Shown here piece by piece: positions 24,470-32,362 of a DNA stretch of 64,000 bases. The position numbers and the translations under genes are program-made. Within the stretch, counting starts at the first letter, position 1. Each line of letters begins with the position of its first letter. This DNA is from Planococcus sp. CPCC 101016. Lineage in GTDB: Bacteria > Bacillota > Bacilli > Bacillales_A > Planococcaceae. The notes under the pieces were generated by a model. That model was not told where the DNA came from. It searched no databases and saw nothing but the letters and a program-made list of their open reading frames with translations. The stretch covers positions 1,241,624 through 1,305,623 of the forward strand of contig NZ_VOHB01000002.1 of assembly GCF_007859295.1 (NCBI RefSeq), written 5' to 3'.

Positions 24470-25333
24470 TTTTGCATTAGTTAAATAATCAATAGTGTCT
24501 TTGTCTAGGTCATTTTTCCAATCAATATTAGTTCTAATCCAAACTTTTAATGGAAAGCCAGTAAGTTCTTCGATTTTATCATAAGTTTCTTGGCCGCAAA
24601 AAACATTCCATTGATCAGAATTTTTAAGGGTTTGAAGATAATGATTATTATCCTTTTCTTCAGCCCTTACTAAAATAATATTTTCATAAGCTGGATCTAA
24701 TTTTTTAAAAATGCTACCTACCATTAACAATCTATTAGTGTTGCCTTTTTCATTGGAGTTGAACCCGCTTTTAAAGTCTACATTATATTTCACACCATTT
24801 TTCTCGAAATGCAAATCACTTTTAAGTTTGATACCTCCTGAACTAACTAATTCCCAGATTAATTCTAAGTACGTGTCTAACTCAGTTTTCTGTTCTGTAG
24901 ATAAATTTAGAGTACCAATAAAATTGTTCAAATTTCTCGACAAATGAATTTTAGCTTCATCGAAAGTTGGAGGAATTGTAACTGCTATGCCTTCTTCAGA
25001 TGTAAATGTCCAGCAAAGCTTACAGAAAGGTTCCCATAGTTCGCCAATTCTTCGAGTGAAAGCCATATATTCATAAGGACTGATGCGGTTTCTAAATTCA
25101 ATCATTACAATATACATGCAGTAGTGAACCAATAAAATTTTATCTAACTTTTGATTGTTAGTTAATTCAAGGTTTTCGATGAGTGGATCTATTAATTCTA
25201 ATGCTACTTTCTTTATTCCATTATTCAGATGCTTAGTTGGATCTTTTTTGTGTTTTACTTCATCATAAATTTTTGAAACTTTTGTTCTAAATGAACTTAA
25301 TACGTCTTCTTTTGTGTAGTTGAATGTCTGCAT
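24446..25333 (-). CDS. Probable type II restriction endonuclease, PD-(D/E)XK fold
   Basis: A 295-residue protein. Residues 173-188 read D(x12)DxK (LKSDLHFEKNG...NVDFKSG), the catalytic arrangement of PD-(D/E)XK nucleases. The N-terminal half is helical. It lies tail to tail with the methyltransferase, overlapping its end, the classic arrangement of a restriction-modification pair. GGAGACG precedes the ATG. I do not recognise a prototype enzyme. The call rests on motif and context. No control (C) protein gene lies beside it. Confidence 0.75.
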   Translation of the reverse strand: MQTFNYTKEDVLSSFRTKVSKIYDEVKHKKDPTKHLNNGIKKVALELIDPLIENLELTNNQKLDKILLVHYCMYIVMIEFRNRISPYEYMAFTRRIGELWEPFCKLCWTFTSEEGIAVTIPPTFDEAKIHLSRNLNNFIGTLNLSTEQKTELDTYLELIWELVSSGGIKLKSDLHFEKNGVKYNVDFKSGFNSNEKGNTNRLLMVGSIFKKLDPAYENIILVRAEEKDNNHYLQTLKNSDQWNVFCGQETYDKIEELTGFPLKVWIRTNIDWKNDLDKDTIDYLTNAKLDQYLSW

Positions 25334-25500
25334 AGCTTAGATCGTCTCCTTTTTTCTTCTAAAATTTAACGCTATTACTTTATAAATCTACCATATCATG
25401 TAAATTCGCACTATATAATTAGAGAGAAACTTAGGTTTTACTACTTCTTTAAATAAATATATTAGCTACAGACAATATAAAAATGAGGAGAGGATCTATA

Positions 25501-25788
25501 ATGATTTCTTTAAATATATTCTTAAAAGAACGAAATAAACAACCTGAATTTATTTTTGGTTCCACCAAAGAAAATAGGAAAGCTAGTGCCCTATGTACGG
25601 CAATAGAAGAAGAATTTGCTGATTATATTATTGAAGGTCGGCCGGAAGATCAGCCTTTTATTTACCTTTCTGTGTCACCTATTAGAGAACAAAACAGTGG
25701 AATTGCGGCAAGCATAGTTCCTGCAAATCTTAATTTTAAAGTAAATATACAAGAAACACTTATTAGTTTTATAAAACAAGATATGTGA
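25501..25788 (+). CDS. Small hypothetical protein of the island
   Basis: A 95-residue soluble protein, not recognised. It starts at the ATG at 25501 behind GAGGAGAGG; an earlier in-frame ATG (25483) overlaps that site. It has an acidic middle (EEEFADYIIEGRPEDQP) and no membrane segment or known motif. It lies between the nuclease and the resolvase and ends at its own terminator, so it is a single-gene unit. Candidates are an accessory or regulatory factor for the restriction system, but nothing in the sequence proves it. Confidence 0.6.
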   Translation: MISLNIFLKERNKQPEFIFGSTKENRKASALCTAIEEEFADYIIEGRPEDQPFIYLSVSPIREQNSGIAASIVPANLNFKVNIQETLISFIKQDM

Positions 25789-25809
25789 AGCCGGAAGGCT
25801 TCTTTTTTT
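25785..25809 (+). terminator. Terminator of the small island gene
   Basis: GAAGCC-GGAA-GGCTTC followed by seven T. Confidence 0.8.
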
Positions 25810-25820
25810 ATATTCGATAA

Positions 25821-25895
25821 GTGTCATAACTTAACAGTATTGAAACCGTTTTGGCGATCGTGTAGTATCAAGGAATAGAGAGGTGTCATAACTTA
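25821..25895. repeat. Paired GTGTCATAACTTA repeats, candidate resolution site
   Basis: The 13-mer GTGTCATAACTTA occurs at 25821-25833 and 25883-25895, with a partial GTCATAA at about 25899. They sit directly before the resolvase gene, where res sites of serine resolvases are usually found. Confidence 0.6.
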
Positions 25896-25931
25896 TAGTC
25901 ATAAATGAGACAGAAAAAGGAGTTTTTGCTG

Positions 25932-26507
25932 ATGAAATATGGATATTGTCGCGTTTCTACGGCAGGCCAATCTACAAACGGAAATTCTATGGAAGTACAA
26001 GAAGCAGCGGTTAAAAGTGCGGGGGCGGAAATAGTCTTTAAAGATGTTTACACGGGGACTAAAACGGATCGGCCAAAGTTTGCCGAACTGCTTTCTTTAT
26101 TAGAGGAAGGAGACTCTTTAATAGTCACTAAGTTAGATCGGTTCGCCCGATCAACCCTAGAAGGAACTAAGGTTATTAAAGATCTGTTTGTAAGAGGTGT
26201 GACCGTGAATATTTTAAATTTGGGCGTCATAGAAAATACGCCAAATGGCCGGTTGATCTTCAATATCTTTATGAGTTTCGCGGAGTTTGAACGGGATATG
26301 ATAGTTGAACGCACCCAGGAAGGAAAAGCGATCGCCAAGCAGCGTCCCGACTTTAGAGAAGGCCGCCCTAATAAGTTCAATAAAAGTCAGATAGATCATG
26401 CCCTAGAGTTGCTGGAATCACACTCTTATACTGAAGTTGAAAATATGACGGGAATCTCTAAAAGTACATTGATCCGTGCTAGAAGAAAAGCTACTGCCAA
26501 AAGTTAA
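25932..26507 (+). CDS. Serine recombinase (resolvase/invertase family)
   Basis: A 191-residue small serine recombinase. The nucleophile is Ser9 in [10 protein letters not shown]. The catalytic core continues with [54 protein letters not shown] and a C-terminal helix-turn-helix ([19 protein letters not shown]). The ATG at 25932 follows AAAAAGGAG. Plasmid-type resolvases of this size resolve dimers or cointegrates. Its presence beside a tyrosine integrase suggests that part of the island came from a plasmid. Directly repeated 13-mers upstream may be its res site. Confidence 0.9.
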   Translation: MKYGYCRVSTAGQSTNGNSMEVQEAAVKSAGAEIVFKDVYTGTKTDRPKFAELLSLLEEGDSLIVTKLDRFARSTLEGTKVIKDLFVRGVTVNILNLGVIENTPNGRLIFNIFMSFAEFERDMIVERTQEGKAIAKQRPDFREGRPNKFNKSQIDHALELLESHSYTEVENMTGISKSTLIRARRKATAKS

Positions 26508-26927
26508 AGCTTATCTCAAAGGAGGGACCACCGGCCGCACAAGCACAAAGGGTATACAGCATACTCAAAGAAGGCCAAGTAATAGCACCCAAGCCAGACC
26601 GGCCCACGTAGCAAGCTACAAGGTAACCCAGGCAAGGCAAAGCAGGTCAAGCCAAGAGACAAGCAGTAGGTAGGCAGCCCGCCCGCCAAGCGGCCCCGAT
26701 AGAACCTAGGCTAATCCCCATTAATACCCCACCTCAACAACGCCGCTGCCAGGCAACCATTGTACAAAATCACCCCGGTACACGGGGGGGGGATGGGGGG
26801 GCAAAAGTTAGGAAAAGAGGTTCAAGAAATTTTTACAATGTTATTTTATCTTTGTTAACTAATAGTTATCTTCTATAGTTTTTGGGGATATGTTACCATA
26901 ATTCCAGGATAAATAGGAGGCAAAGAA
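26508..26927. other. GC-rich, T-poor gene-free stretch with G runs
   Basis: From about 26520 to 26790 the plus strand is nearly T-free and rich in A, C and G, unlike the AT-rich island around it. It ends with G9-AT-G7 at 26784-26801. A frame of 65 codons (26476-26673) exists only because stops are rare in such composition. An AT-rich promoter region for the HNH genes follows from about 26820. Probably a fragment of another replicon joined with the resolvase. Confidence 0.6.
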
Positions 26928-28007
26928 ATGAATAATGAACTAATGAAAGTTTTTAACGAATATAATAATCAAGTGGTACTACCCTTTAAACCAACAGAAA
27001 ATACTTTAGCTAAGTTTTTCTTATATGAAGTACCTAAATTAATTTCAGGTCAAGTTCCGTTAGACAATAATATATATAAAGTTCAAGCTTCTGTTGGACA
27101 AGGTAATTGGACTGAAACACCTTGGATTAGTATATTTGATCGCGATATTACTGAAACAGCAACAAAAGGATTTTATATTGTTTTCTTGTTCCGTAAGGAT
27201 ATGAAAGGCGTTTATCTCTCCCTAAATCAAGGGACTACTTACGTAAGTAAGAAATATAACAAAAGAAAACCTCGAGAAAAAATGAAGGAAGTAGCAGTTA
27301 AGCTAAGAAGTTTGTTAGATATTTCATCTGTAGCATTTCCTGAAAAAGAAATAGATTTGGTATCAAATACAGGTAATGCGAAAAATTATATGGCTGCACA
27401 TATTTGCGGTAAGTATTATTCTTCAAGCAATCTACCTACAAGTAATGAATTATTCAATGATATAAGAGAACTTATTAAAGTCTATGATCAATTAAAGATT
27501 GCAATAGGATTGCGAAATCTAGATGAGTTTATGGACTATCTTTTAACCATTGATGAAGTTGAAGATACACAATTCCAAACAGATGTTCAATTAACTAATG
27601 CAGCAAATACACCGAAGCGGCCGCAAGTAATTCCACCACAATTAAATAATAAGGAAAGAAAAGGATGGAAGAGAAATCCTGCTATTGCAAAAGAAGCCCT
27701 TCAACAAACAGCATATTCTTGTGAAGTAAATAATGACCATAAAACTTTTATTTCAAATGTTTCAGGAGAGAATTTCGTAGAAGCACATCATCTTATTCCT
27801 ATGAATAGTCAAGGAAGCTTTAAATGGAGTTTGGACGTCCCAGGTAATATCGTATCAATTTGTCCTAATTGTCATAGACAAGTTCATCATGCAAAGAAGG
27901 CTGAAAAAGACCTTGTTCTTGAGAAGTTATATAACTCAAAAAAAGCAAGCTTAAATGAATTTGGCATAGACATTACATTAGAAGACCTAAAAAAAATATA
28001 TTCTTAG
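26928..28007 (+). CDS. MrcB-N (DUF3578)-HNH nuclease, probable modification-dependent restriction enzyme
   Basis: A 359-residue two-domain protein. Residues about 10-150 match the DUF3578/MrcB N-terminal domain (ASVGQGNWTETPWISIFD, then ATKGFYIVFLF and GVYLSLNQGTTYV), which is found in modification-dependent restriction proteins. Residues 265-320 form an HNH nuclease: EAHHLIPM (His287-His288), Asn307, CPNCH (312-316), His320. One zinc cysteine pair is incomplete, with only Cys265 before the HH. AGGAGG precedes the ATG. It is followed by a second HNH gene 24 bp on. Expected to cut foreign DNA carrying modified bases (type IV-like). Confidence 0.82.
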   Translation: MNNELMKVFNEYNNQVVLPFKPTENTLAKFFLYEVPKLISGQVPLDNNIYKVQASVGQGNWTETPWISIFDRDITETATKGFYIVFLFRKDMKGVYLSLNQGTTYVSKKYNKRKPREKMKEVAVKLRSLLDISSVAFPEKEIDLVSNTGNAKNYMAAHICGKYYSSSNLPTSNELFNDIRELIKVYDQLKIAIGLRNLDEFMDYLLTIDEVEDTQFQTDVQLTNAANTPKRPQVIPPQLNNKERKGWKRNPAIAKEALQQTAYSCEVNNDHKTFISNVSGENFVEAHHLIPMNSQGSFKWSLDVPGNIVSICPNCHRQVHHAKKAEKDLVLEKLYNSKKASLNEFGIDITLEDLKKIYS

Positions 28008-28031
28008 AATTAGAATATGGAGAGGGTGCTT

Positions 28032-28682
28032 ATGATTACAAGTGAGAGAAGAAAGAATTGGTTAATAGAAATAAAAGCTGCGTTGGTTGAATTAGGAGGA
28101 CAGGGGACGTTAAAAGATATATATAATAGAATCGAGGAAAGAAGTAACTTAGATCTAACTATTTTTACAGATTGGAAATCACAAATTAGAAATACTATGT
28201 ATCGTCATTCGAGTGATTGTGAAATATTTAAAGGTAAAATTGGTGACGAAACTGATATTTTTTACTCTATAGAAGGAAAAGGAAATGGTTTTTGGGGTAT
28301 TAGAGATTTCACTCCTTTTGGAACTAACGTGGAACTAACTGAAGACGATATGGGATTTGTTGAAGGGAAAAAAATGCTTAGGCAGCATATTTTAAGAGAA
28401 CGCGATCCAAAAGTTATTAAGCTAGCTAAAGAAAAGTTTAAGTTTGAGAATGATGGACGATTATTTTGTGAGGTTTGCGGATTTGACTTTTATCAAAAAT
28501 ATGGTGATTTAGGGGAAGACTATATTGAAGGGCACCATATAAATCCTTTATCAATGACAGATGATGAACAAGAGACAAAGATTCAGGATATAGCTATGGT
28601 TTGTTCAAATTGTCATCGAATGCTGCACAGAAGAAGACCGTGGTTAACAAAAGAAAAACTTCAACTATTGTTGAGTAAATGA
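28032..28682 (+). CDS. Winged-helix/HNH endonuclease
   Basis: A 216-residue protein. The N-terminus (residues about 8-90) looks like a winged helix of restriction-type nucleases (ALVELGGQGTLKDIYNRIEER). The C-terminus is a full zinc-bound HNH: CEVC (146-149), GHHI (His168-His169), CSNCH (191-195), His199. ATG 28032 has GGAGAGGG five bases upstream. The ATG at 28017 lies before that site and is rejected. It is co-transcribed with the DUF3578-HNH gene. The two may work as a pair or be independent nucleases. Confidence 0.8.
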   Translation: MITSERRKNWLIEIKAALVELGGQGTLKDIYNRIEERSNLDLTIFTDWKSQIRNTMYRHSSDCEIFKGKIGDETDIFYSIEGKGNGFWGIRDFTPFGTNVELTEDDMGFVEGKKMLRQHILRERDPKVIKLAKEKFKFENDGRLFCEVCGFDFYQKYGDLGEDYIEGHHINPLSMTDDEQETKIQDIAMVCSNCHRMLHRRRPWLTKEKLQLLLSK

Positions 28683-28775
28683 AGAACGGGTAATTAAATT
28701 CTTTTACTACATAACTATTAAAGATTAATTTTAGCTTGCTGGAGTTGCAAAAACTTAAAAAGAAATAGAAAAATA

Positions 28776-28805
28776 AAAAGCATTGGCTATTCACCAATGC
28801 AATAA
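28776..28805. terminator. Hairpin between the HNH genes and the integrase
   Basis: GCATTGG / CCAATGC stem with a 7-nt loop and AT-rich flanks. It can end both converging transcripts. Confidence 0.6.
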
Positions 28806-28806
28806 T

Positions 28807-29844
28807 TTATCTTAATATTTTTCTTTTCTCTTCTAATTTTCCTTTTAATAGGTTTATGGGTGAAAATTGGTTGTGTTGATTTTTCAAAGCAGTATTGGAA
28901 AGATGGGTATAACGTAAAACCATTCTTAAATCTTTATGCCCCAAAATCATCTGTAGATGCCTTATATCCCCTCCAGCTTCGAGAAATATAGTAGCACCTG
29001 TATGTCTAAATAGATGAGGATGAACACGTTTATTAATAGCAGCTTGTTTTGCAAATTCTTTTAACCTTTTTCTAAAATGATTTGCATCTAAACGTGCACC
29101 GTAATTTGCTAGAAAAACGTGTTCGTTATTGAACTCCTCAGTTTCTTTAATTAAATCTCTTAATAAATCTAGGGTGTTTTTTTGAACAGGAATTATCCTT
29201 GTTCGACGACTTTTAGAAGTTTCTGATCGAATGGTTATAATTTCTGACTGGAAGTCAATATCATTACGTGTAAGTGAAAGTGCTTCGTTAATCCTTAGAA
29301 AAGCATCAGTTAATAAATTCATTAACACATAATCTCTAAAGTCACTGTAGCGGCGTTGATTTGGTACATTTAACAACCTTTTTAGTTCATCAATTGTTAA
29401 GATATTTACCGCTTCATCATTTTCTACAACTTTTTTTATTAAAACCATAGGGTCTGTCTGAATAAATTTCTCGTTTAATAAGAAGCTAAACATAGTTCTT
29501 AATGTTTTTAGCCGGGTGTTCACTGTTATAGGAGACAGGCCTAAAGTTTTCTCAGAATCGTTTTTAAATTTATGGCCTTCAAAACGAACTTTCTCATTCA
29601 ACATATAATTGATGTATTGACGTAGTATTTCTACTGTTACGTTGTCTATGCTACTTTCAATACCTCTTGCTTCTAAAAACTCCAAAAAGAAATTGAAATT
29701 AACTTTATAACTTTCTAAAGTTCGTAAGGTACGCCCCTCCGCAGTTTTTGCTTCATAAAACTTCATAAATAAACTGCTTAACGATTGTACATTTTGAACA
29801 GCAGTGCGTACATTTTTTACACGTTTTCCTACTCTTTGAGACAT
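28807..29844 (-). CDS. Tyrosine integrase of the island
   Basis: Phage/ICE-type tyrosine recombinase of 345 residues. An N-terminal SAM-like core-binding domain (about 20-135) is followed by the catalytic domain. Active-site residues seen: Arg184 (LRINEAL), Lys211, His277-x-x-Arg280 (HPHLFRHTGA), His303 (LGHKDL) and nucleophile Tyr312. AAAGGGGA lies before the ATG. It is encoded next to the right attachment site in tRNA-Val, as expected for the enzyme that inserted this island. No excisionase gene was recognised. Confidence 0.93.
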   Translation of the reverse strand: MSQRVGKRVKNVRTAVQNVQSLSSLFMKFYEAKTAEGRTLRTLESYKVNFNFFLEFLEARGIESSIDNVTVEILRQYINYMLNEKVRFEGHKFKNDSEKTLGLSPITVNTRLKTLRTMFSFLLNEKFIQTDPMVLIKKVVENDEAVNILTIDELKRLLNVPNQRRYSDFRDYVLMNLLTDAFLRINEALSLTRNDIDFQSEIITIRSETSKSRRTRIIPVQKNTLDLLRDLIKETEEFNNEHVFLANYGARLDANHFRKRLKEFAKQAAINKRVHPHLFRHTGATIFLEAGGDIRHLQMILGHKDLRMVLRYTHLSNTALKNQHNQFSPINLLKGKLEEKRKILR

Positions 29845-29943
29845 AAAAAATCCCCTTTCAAATTGTTTAACTGAAAAGGGACCGTCTTAAAACTTTATAA
29901 CTATCCGCTACCATGTTTAAAACAGCACCGGTAGACTGCAATA

Positions 29944-29974
29944 AGTCCACGGTAAGTCCACGGATAGTCACCGT
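29944..29974. repeat. Candidate integrase arm sites, right end
   Basis: AGTCCACGGTA-AGTCCACGGAT-AGTCACCGT, three near-identical 11-bp units about 50 bp inside the right attachment site. They are matched by similar units at the left end. Confidence 0.55.
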
Positions 29975-29979
29975 AAATA

Positions 29980-30020
29980 AAAAACGCCAGAAGCAGCATA
30001 ATAACTGCATTCTAGCGTCG
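29980..30020 (-). terminator. Island-supplied terminator for tRNA-Val
   Basis: On the minus strand ACGCTAGAA(T)GCAG pairs with CTGCTTCTGGCGT and is followed by six T, immediately behind the restored tRNA 3' end. It replaces the host terminator displaced to 20822-20860. Confidence 0.7.
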
Positions 30021-30072
30021 ATATGATTCCTACTGGGCTCGAACCAGCGACCTCTACCCTGTCAAGGTAGCG
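30021..30072. repeat. Attachment site copy within tRNA-Val (right end of island)
   Basis: Identical over 52 bp to 20870-20921. Here it forms the 3' part of an intact tRNA gene. Confidence 0.93.
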
Positions 30073-30096
30073 CTCTCCCAGCTGAGCTAAGGAATC
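30024..30096 (-). tRNA. tRNA-Val (anticodon GAC)
   Basis: A 73-nt cloverleaf. The 7-bp acceptor stem is GATTCCT / AGGAATC with discriminator A. The anticodon stem CTACC / GGTAG encloses loop TTGACAG with anticodon GAC. The T arm contains GGTTCGAGCC. No CCA is encoded. The 3' part is shared with the island's left attachment site, so the present 3' end was supplied by the island. Confidence 0.95.
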
Positions 30097-30191
30097 TCAA
30101 TTTCCAGGACAAATATAATTATATCCTGTCCAAAGAAAAAGTCAATAGTTATTCGGAAAGAATAATAATGCCTTATTTCAGGCGCAGCCGC

Positions 30192-30926
30192 CTATTGGCC
30201 AACGCCTCTGAAACCGGCATCTCTTGCTTCTTGTTCAGTGCAAAACCATTCTTCCGGATTGGTTTGTTCGTAGGAGGAATCGCTTGGCAGGTGGTAGATT
30301 TTGTTGCCGCTTCGGTTGATATTGCCTTTGATGTCGCAATCACCGTTGGCTGGAGTTTGATTGGAAGGACTCGCATTACCGGCAGGCTGTTGGCCATAAG
30401 CTTCGGAGTCGAATCCCCGGTCAGTGGAATAGTTTTCATATTGCCAAATACCCGTTCCGCTTTCTTCGGCAATTTGTTCCGCCTTTTCAAAATCATCGAG
30501 GTAGCGCGTGTTTGGAGGGAAGACATAAGCGACTCGGGCCAGGCCAGCCTCCAACAACTGCTCCTGCACACTTTCGCCATCCACGTAAATGTAGGCAAGT
30601 AAGCGGTCGTAATCGTCAAAACGGTCGCCAACATCGAATTCGATCGATACATCGCCCGATTCAATCAACCGTTTGTTCTCTTCCGTAGCTTCTTTGCCAA
30701 GAGGCTGTTCACCAAGGCGCGGATGATTGGTTTCTGGCGTATCCATCAATAGATAGCGCACGGTCACTTCTTTGCCTTCGTACATGATTTTGATGGTATC
30801 GCCGTCGATGACCTGTGTCACTTCCACATCAATTTGATCGGTTGTACCGGCTGTGTCAGTCGATTCCAACATCCCGCAGCCTGATAGAAAGAACAAGGCC
30901 AGCAGTAATATAAATTTAAGTCTCAT
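30192..30926 (-). CDS. Secreted thermonuclease-like lipoprotein
   Basis: Staphylococcal-nuclease-fold enzyme exported and lipid-anchored. The signal peptide ends in the lipobox LSGC. The nuclease core has VIDGDTIK (catalytic Asp), YLLMDTPETNHP (Asp/Glu), and DRFDDYDRLLAYIYVDGESVQEQLLEAGLARV (catalytic Arg). The C-terminus holds a Cys-containing repeat-like domain (GDCDIKGNI...KIYHLPSDSSYE...EEWFCTEQEARDAGFR), common on Bacillales SNase proteins. ATG 30926 follows AAAGGGG; the longer frame lacks a signal-peptide start. It probably degrades extracellular DNA/RNA. Confidence 0.9.
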   Translation of the reverse strand: MRLKFILLLALFFLSGCGMLESTDTAGTTDQIDVEVTQVIDGDTIKIMYEGKEVTVRYLLMDTPETNHPRLGEQPLGKEATEENKRLIESGDVSIEFDVGDRFDDYDRLLAYIYVDGESVQEQLLEAGLARVAYVFPPNTRYLDDFEKAEQIAEESGTGIWQYENYSTDRGFDSEAYGQQPAGNASPSNQTPANGDCDIKGNINRSGNKIYHLPSDSSYEQTNPEEWFCTEQEARDAGFRGVGQ

Positions 30927-31035
30927 AAGTTCCCCTTTCATTTCTTCATCATTATATGAACAAATGGTCTGCCTGGCAATCAGGTAACAGTTTGCGGTCT
31001 TTTTCAGTGAGGACATTCTTCAAAATCTGCATAAT

Positions 31036-31075
31036 AAAACGCCTTTTCAATCGACAATTGAACAAGGCGTTTTTA
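31036..31075. terminator. Terminator of the 47-residue gene
   Basis: AACGCCTT...TCAAT/ATTGA...AAGGCGTT hairpin with T-rich flanks on both strands. It lies 40 bp behind the small minus-strand gene. Confidence 0.65.
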
Positions 31076-31114
31076 TGTACTACAGCGGCAGAAGTTGTCT
31101 TTAGGCTTCAGCAA

Positions 31115-31258
31115 TTAAAGTGCCGTCTCCTTAATAGATGACGCTTCATCATAATATAAAAAGGATTCTTCAGTGATGCTTTCCAGCTTTTCTTTATTGA
31201 CACCAACTTCTAATTCTCCTGTGAAGATAGGCTCCCACCAATTTGTCTGTTCATTCAT
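31115..31258 (-). CDS. Small protein of 47 residues
   Basis: A frame below the usual length cut-off, with a strong GAGGAGG eight bases before its ATG and a terminator behind it. The product is acidic with an aromatic start (NEQTNWWEPIFTG) and no membrane helix or cysteine. It stands between the nuclease and the oxidoreductase, transcribed like the nuclease but separated by a terminator. Not recognised. Codon choice and signals suggest a real gene; function unknown. Confidence 0.6.
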   Translation of the reverse strand: MNEQTNWWEPIFTGELEVGVNKEKLESITEESFLYYDEASSIKETAL

Positions 31259-31374
31259 TTTACTTCCTCCTCAAAAGTGTAATGGTATTGTTTGACTATT
31301 CTATACCCCTAAAGGTTACACTAATAAACAAACAATGAAAAAAAGCCGAAAGGCCCTCAAAGGAGAGATTCTTT

Positions 31375-32298
31375 ATGATTTCAATAGGCATCATTGGAGC
31401 AGGAATTGTTGGAGAACGTATTATTAAACAGATTCAGCAAGAAAGCCAAGTGGAAATAAAGACCGTCTACGATCAACAGACAGAACGCCTCACAGAAATT
31501 AGCGAAGCTTACGGAATTCCGATGGCGAAATCAGTGGAAGAAGTACTGCATTCGGATATTAACTGGGTCTACATAGCAACACCACCTGCTTTTCATGCGG
31601 AAATTGCTGAACTGGCGGCCAGTGCGGGCATCAATATCTTATGTGAAAAACCTTTGGCACATAATGTGGAAGACGGCGAATCGATGGCAGCATCCGTGCA
31701 GGATAACCGCGTACAAACTGCTATGCATTTTCCGTTAATGTATAAACCGGCAGTCCGGGAAATGGCCCAGCGCATTAAGAGTGGCCATATCGGGAAAGTG
31801 GTCCGCATCGAACTGCAAACCTTTTTCCCGGATTGGCCAAGACTTTGGCAGCAGAATCCGTGGATCGGCTCAAGAAGCCAAGGAGGCTTTATTCGAGAAG
31901 TCTTTCCTCATTACTTCCAATTGATGAACCGGCTTTTTGGTGAGTTGGTATTCACTTCCCATCACACCAGCTATCCTGAAGACGCCGAGAAATGCGAAAC
32001 TGGACTAATCGCTCATGGACTTACTGACAAACACATTCCTTTCTTGGTGACTGGAATTAGCGGCATTGGCCAAAAGGAATTATTGCAGTTCAAGGTTTAT
32101 GGTGAGCAAGGAGTTCTAACTTTAGAAAATTGGTCAGATCTTTATGAGTCGGTAAAAGGCGAAGATCGCAAGTTGATCAATGATTTTGAAGATGTACCAT
32201 CACTTTTCGAAGAAATGAACAATAGCTCGACGCTTTTGGTCAATTTTGAAGAGGGCTTGGTTATTCAACGCTACATCGATCATTTGTTAACTGAATAA
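31375..32298 (+). CDS. Gfo/Idh/MocA-family oxidoreductase
   Basis: NAD(P)-dependent dehydrogenase of 307 residues. The Rossmann motif is GIIGAGIVGERII (residues 4-16). EKPLAHN at about residue 92 is the conserved EKP motif near the active site. The C-terminal alpha/beta domain binds the substrate, often a sugar or inositol. AAAGGAGA precedes the ATG. It stands alone, with no sugar operon beside it, so the substrate cannot be guessed. Confidence 0.88.
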   Translation: MISIGIIGAGIVGERIIKQIQQESQVEIKTVYDQQTERLTEISEAYGIPMAKSVEEVLHSDINWVYIATPPAFHAEIAELAASAGINILCEKPLAHNVEDGESMAASVQDNRVQTAMHFPLMYKPAVREMAQRIKSGHIGKVVRIELQTFFPDWPRLWQQNPWIGSRSQGGFIREVFPHYFQLMNRLFGELVFTSHHTSYPEDAEKCETGLIAHGLTDKHIPFLVTGISGIGQKELLQFKVYGEQGVLTLENWSDLYESVKGEDRKLINDFEDVPSLFEEMNNSSTLLVNFEEGLVIQRYIDHLLTE

Positions 32299-32362
32299 GT
32301 GTTCATTTTTTGAATCTGACACCTTAATTGATATAATGAAGAAACTTGGAGGAGGTTGGAAA

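Larger units (their letters stand above)
20870..30072. mobile_element. Integrated genomic island in tRNA-Val(GAC), about 9.2 kb
   Basis: Bounded by 52-bp identical direct repeats, the right one inside an intact tRNA-Val gene. Next to the right end is a tyrosine integrase. Contents: winged-helix protein, sigma-like protein, DNA methyltransferase with convergent PD-(D/E)XK nuclease, small unknown protein, serine resolvase, two HNH nucleases. DNA is visibly more AT-rich than the flanks, except for a T-poor GC-rich patch at 26.5-26.8 kb. No relaxase, conjugation, terminase or capsid gene is present, so it is either passively mobilised or a reduced remnant. Function: restriction-based defence (inferred). 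Confidence 0.9.

Noticed and set aside
26476..26673. 65-codon frame after the resolvase
   Set aside because: Lies in a T-poor patch where stops are rare; starts inside the resolvase without its own ribosome binding site.
20870..30072. Prophage
   Set aside because: No terminase, portal, capsid, tail, lysis or repressor-cro genes; only an integrase and a resolvase.
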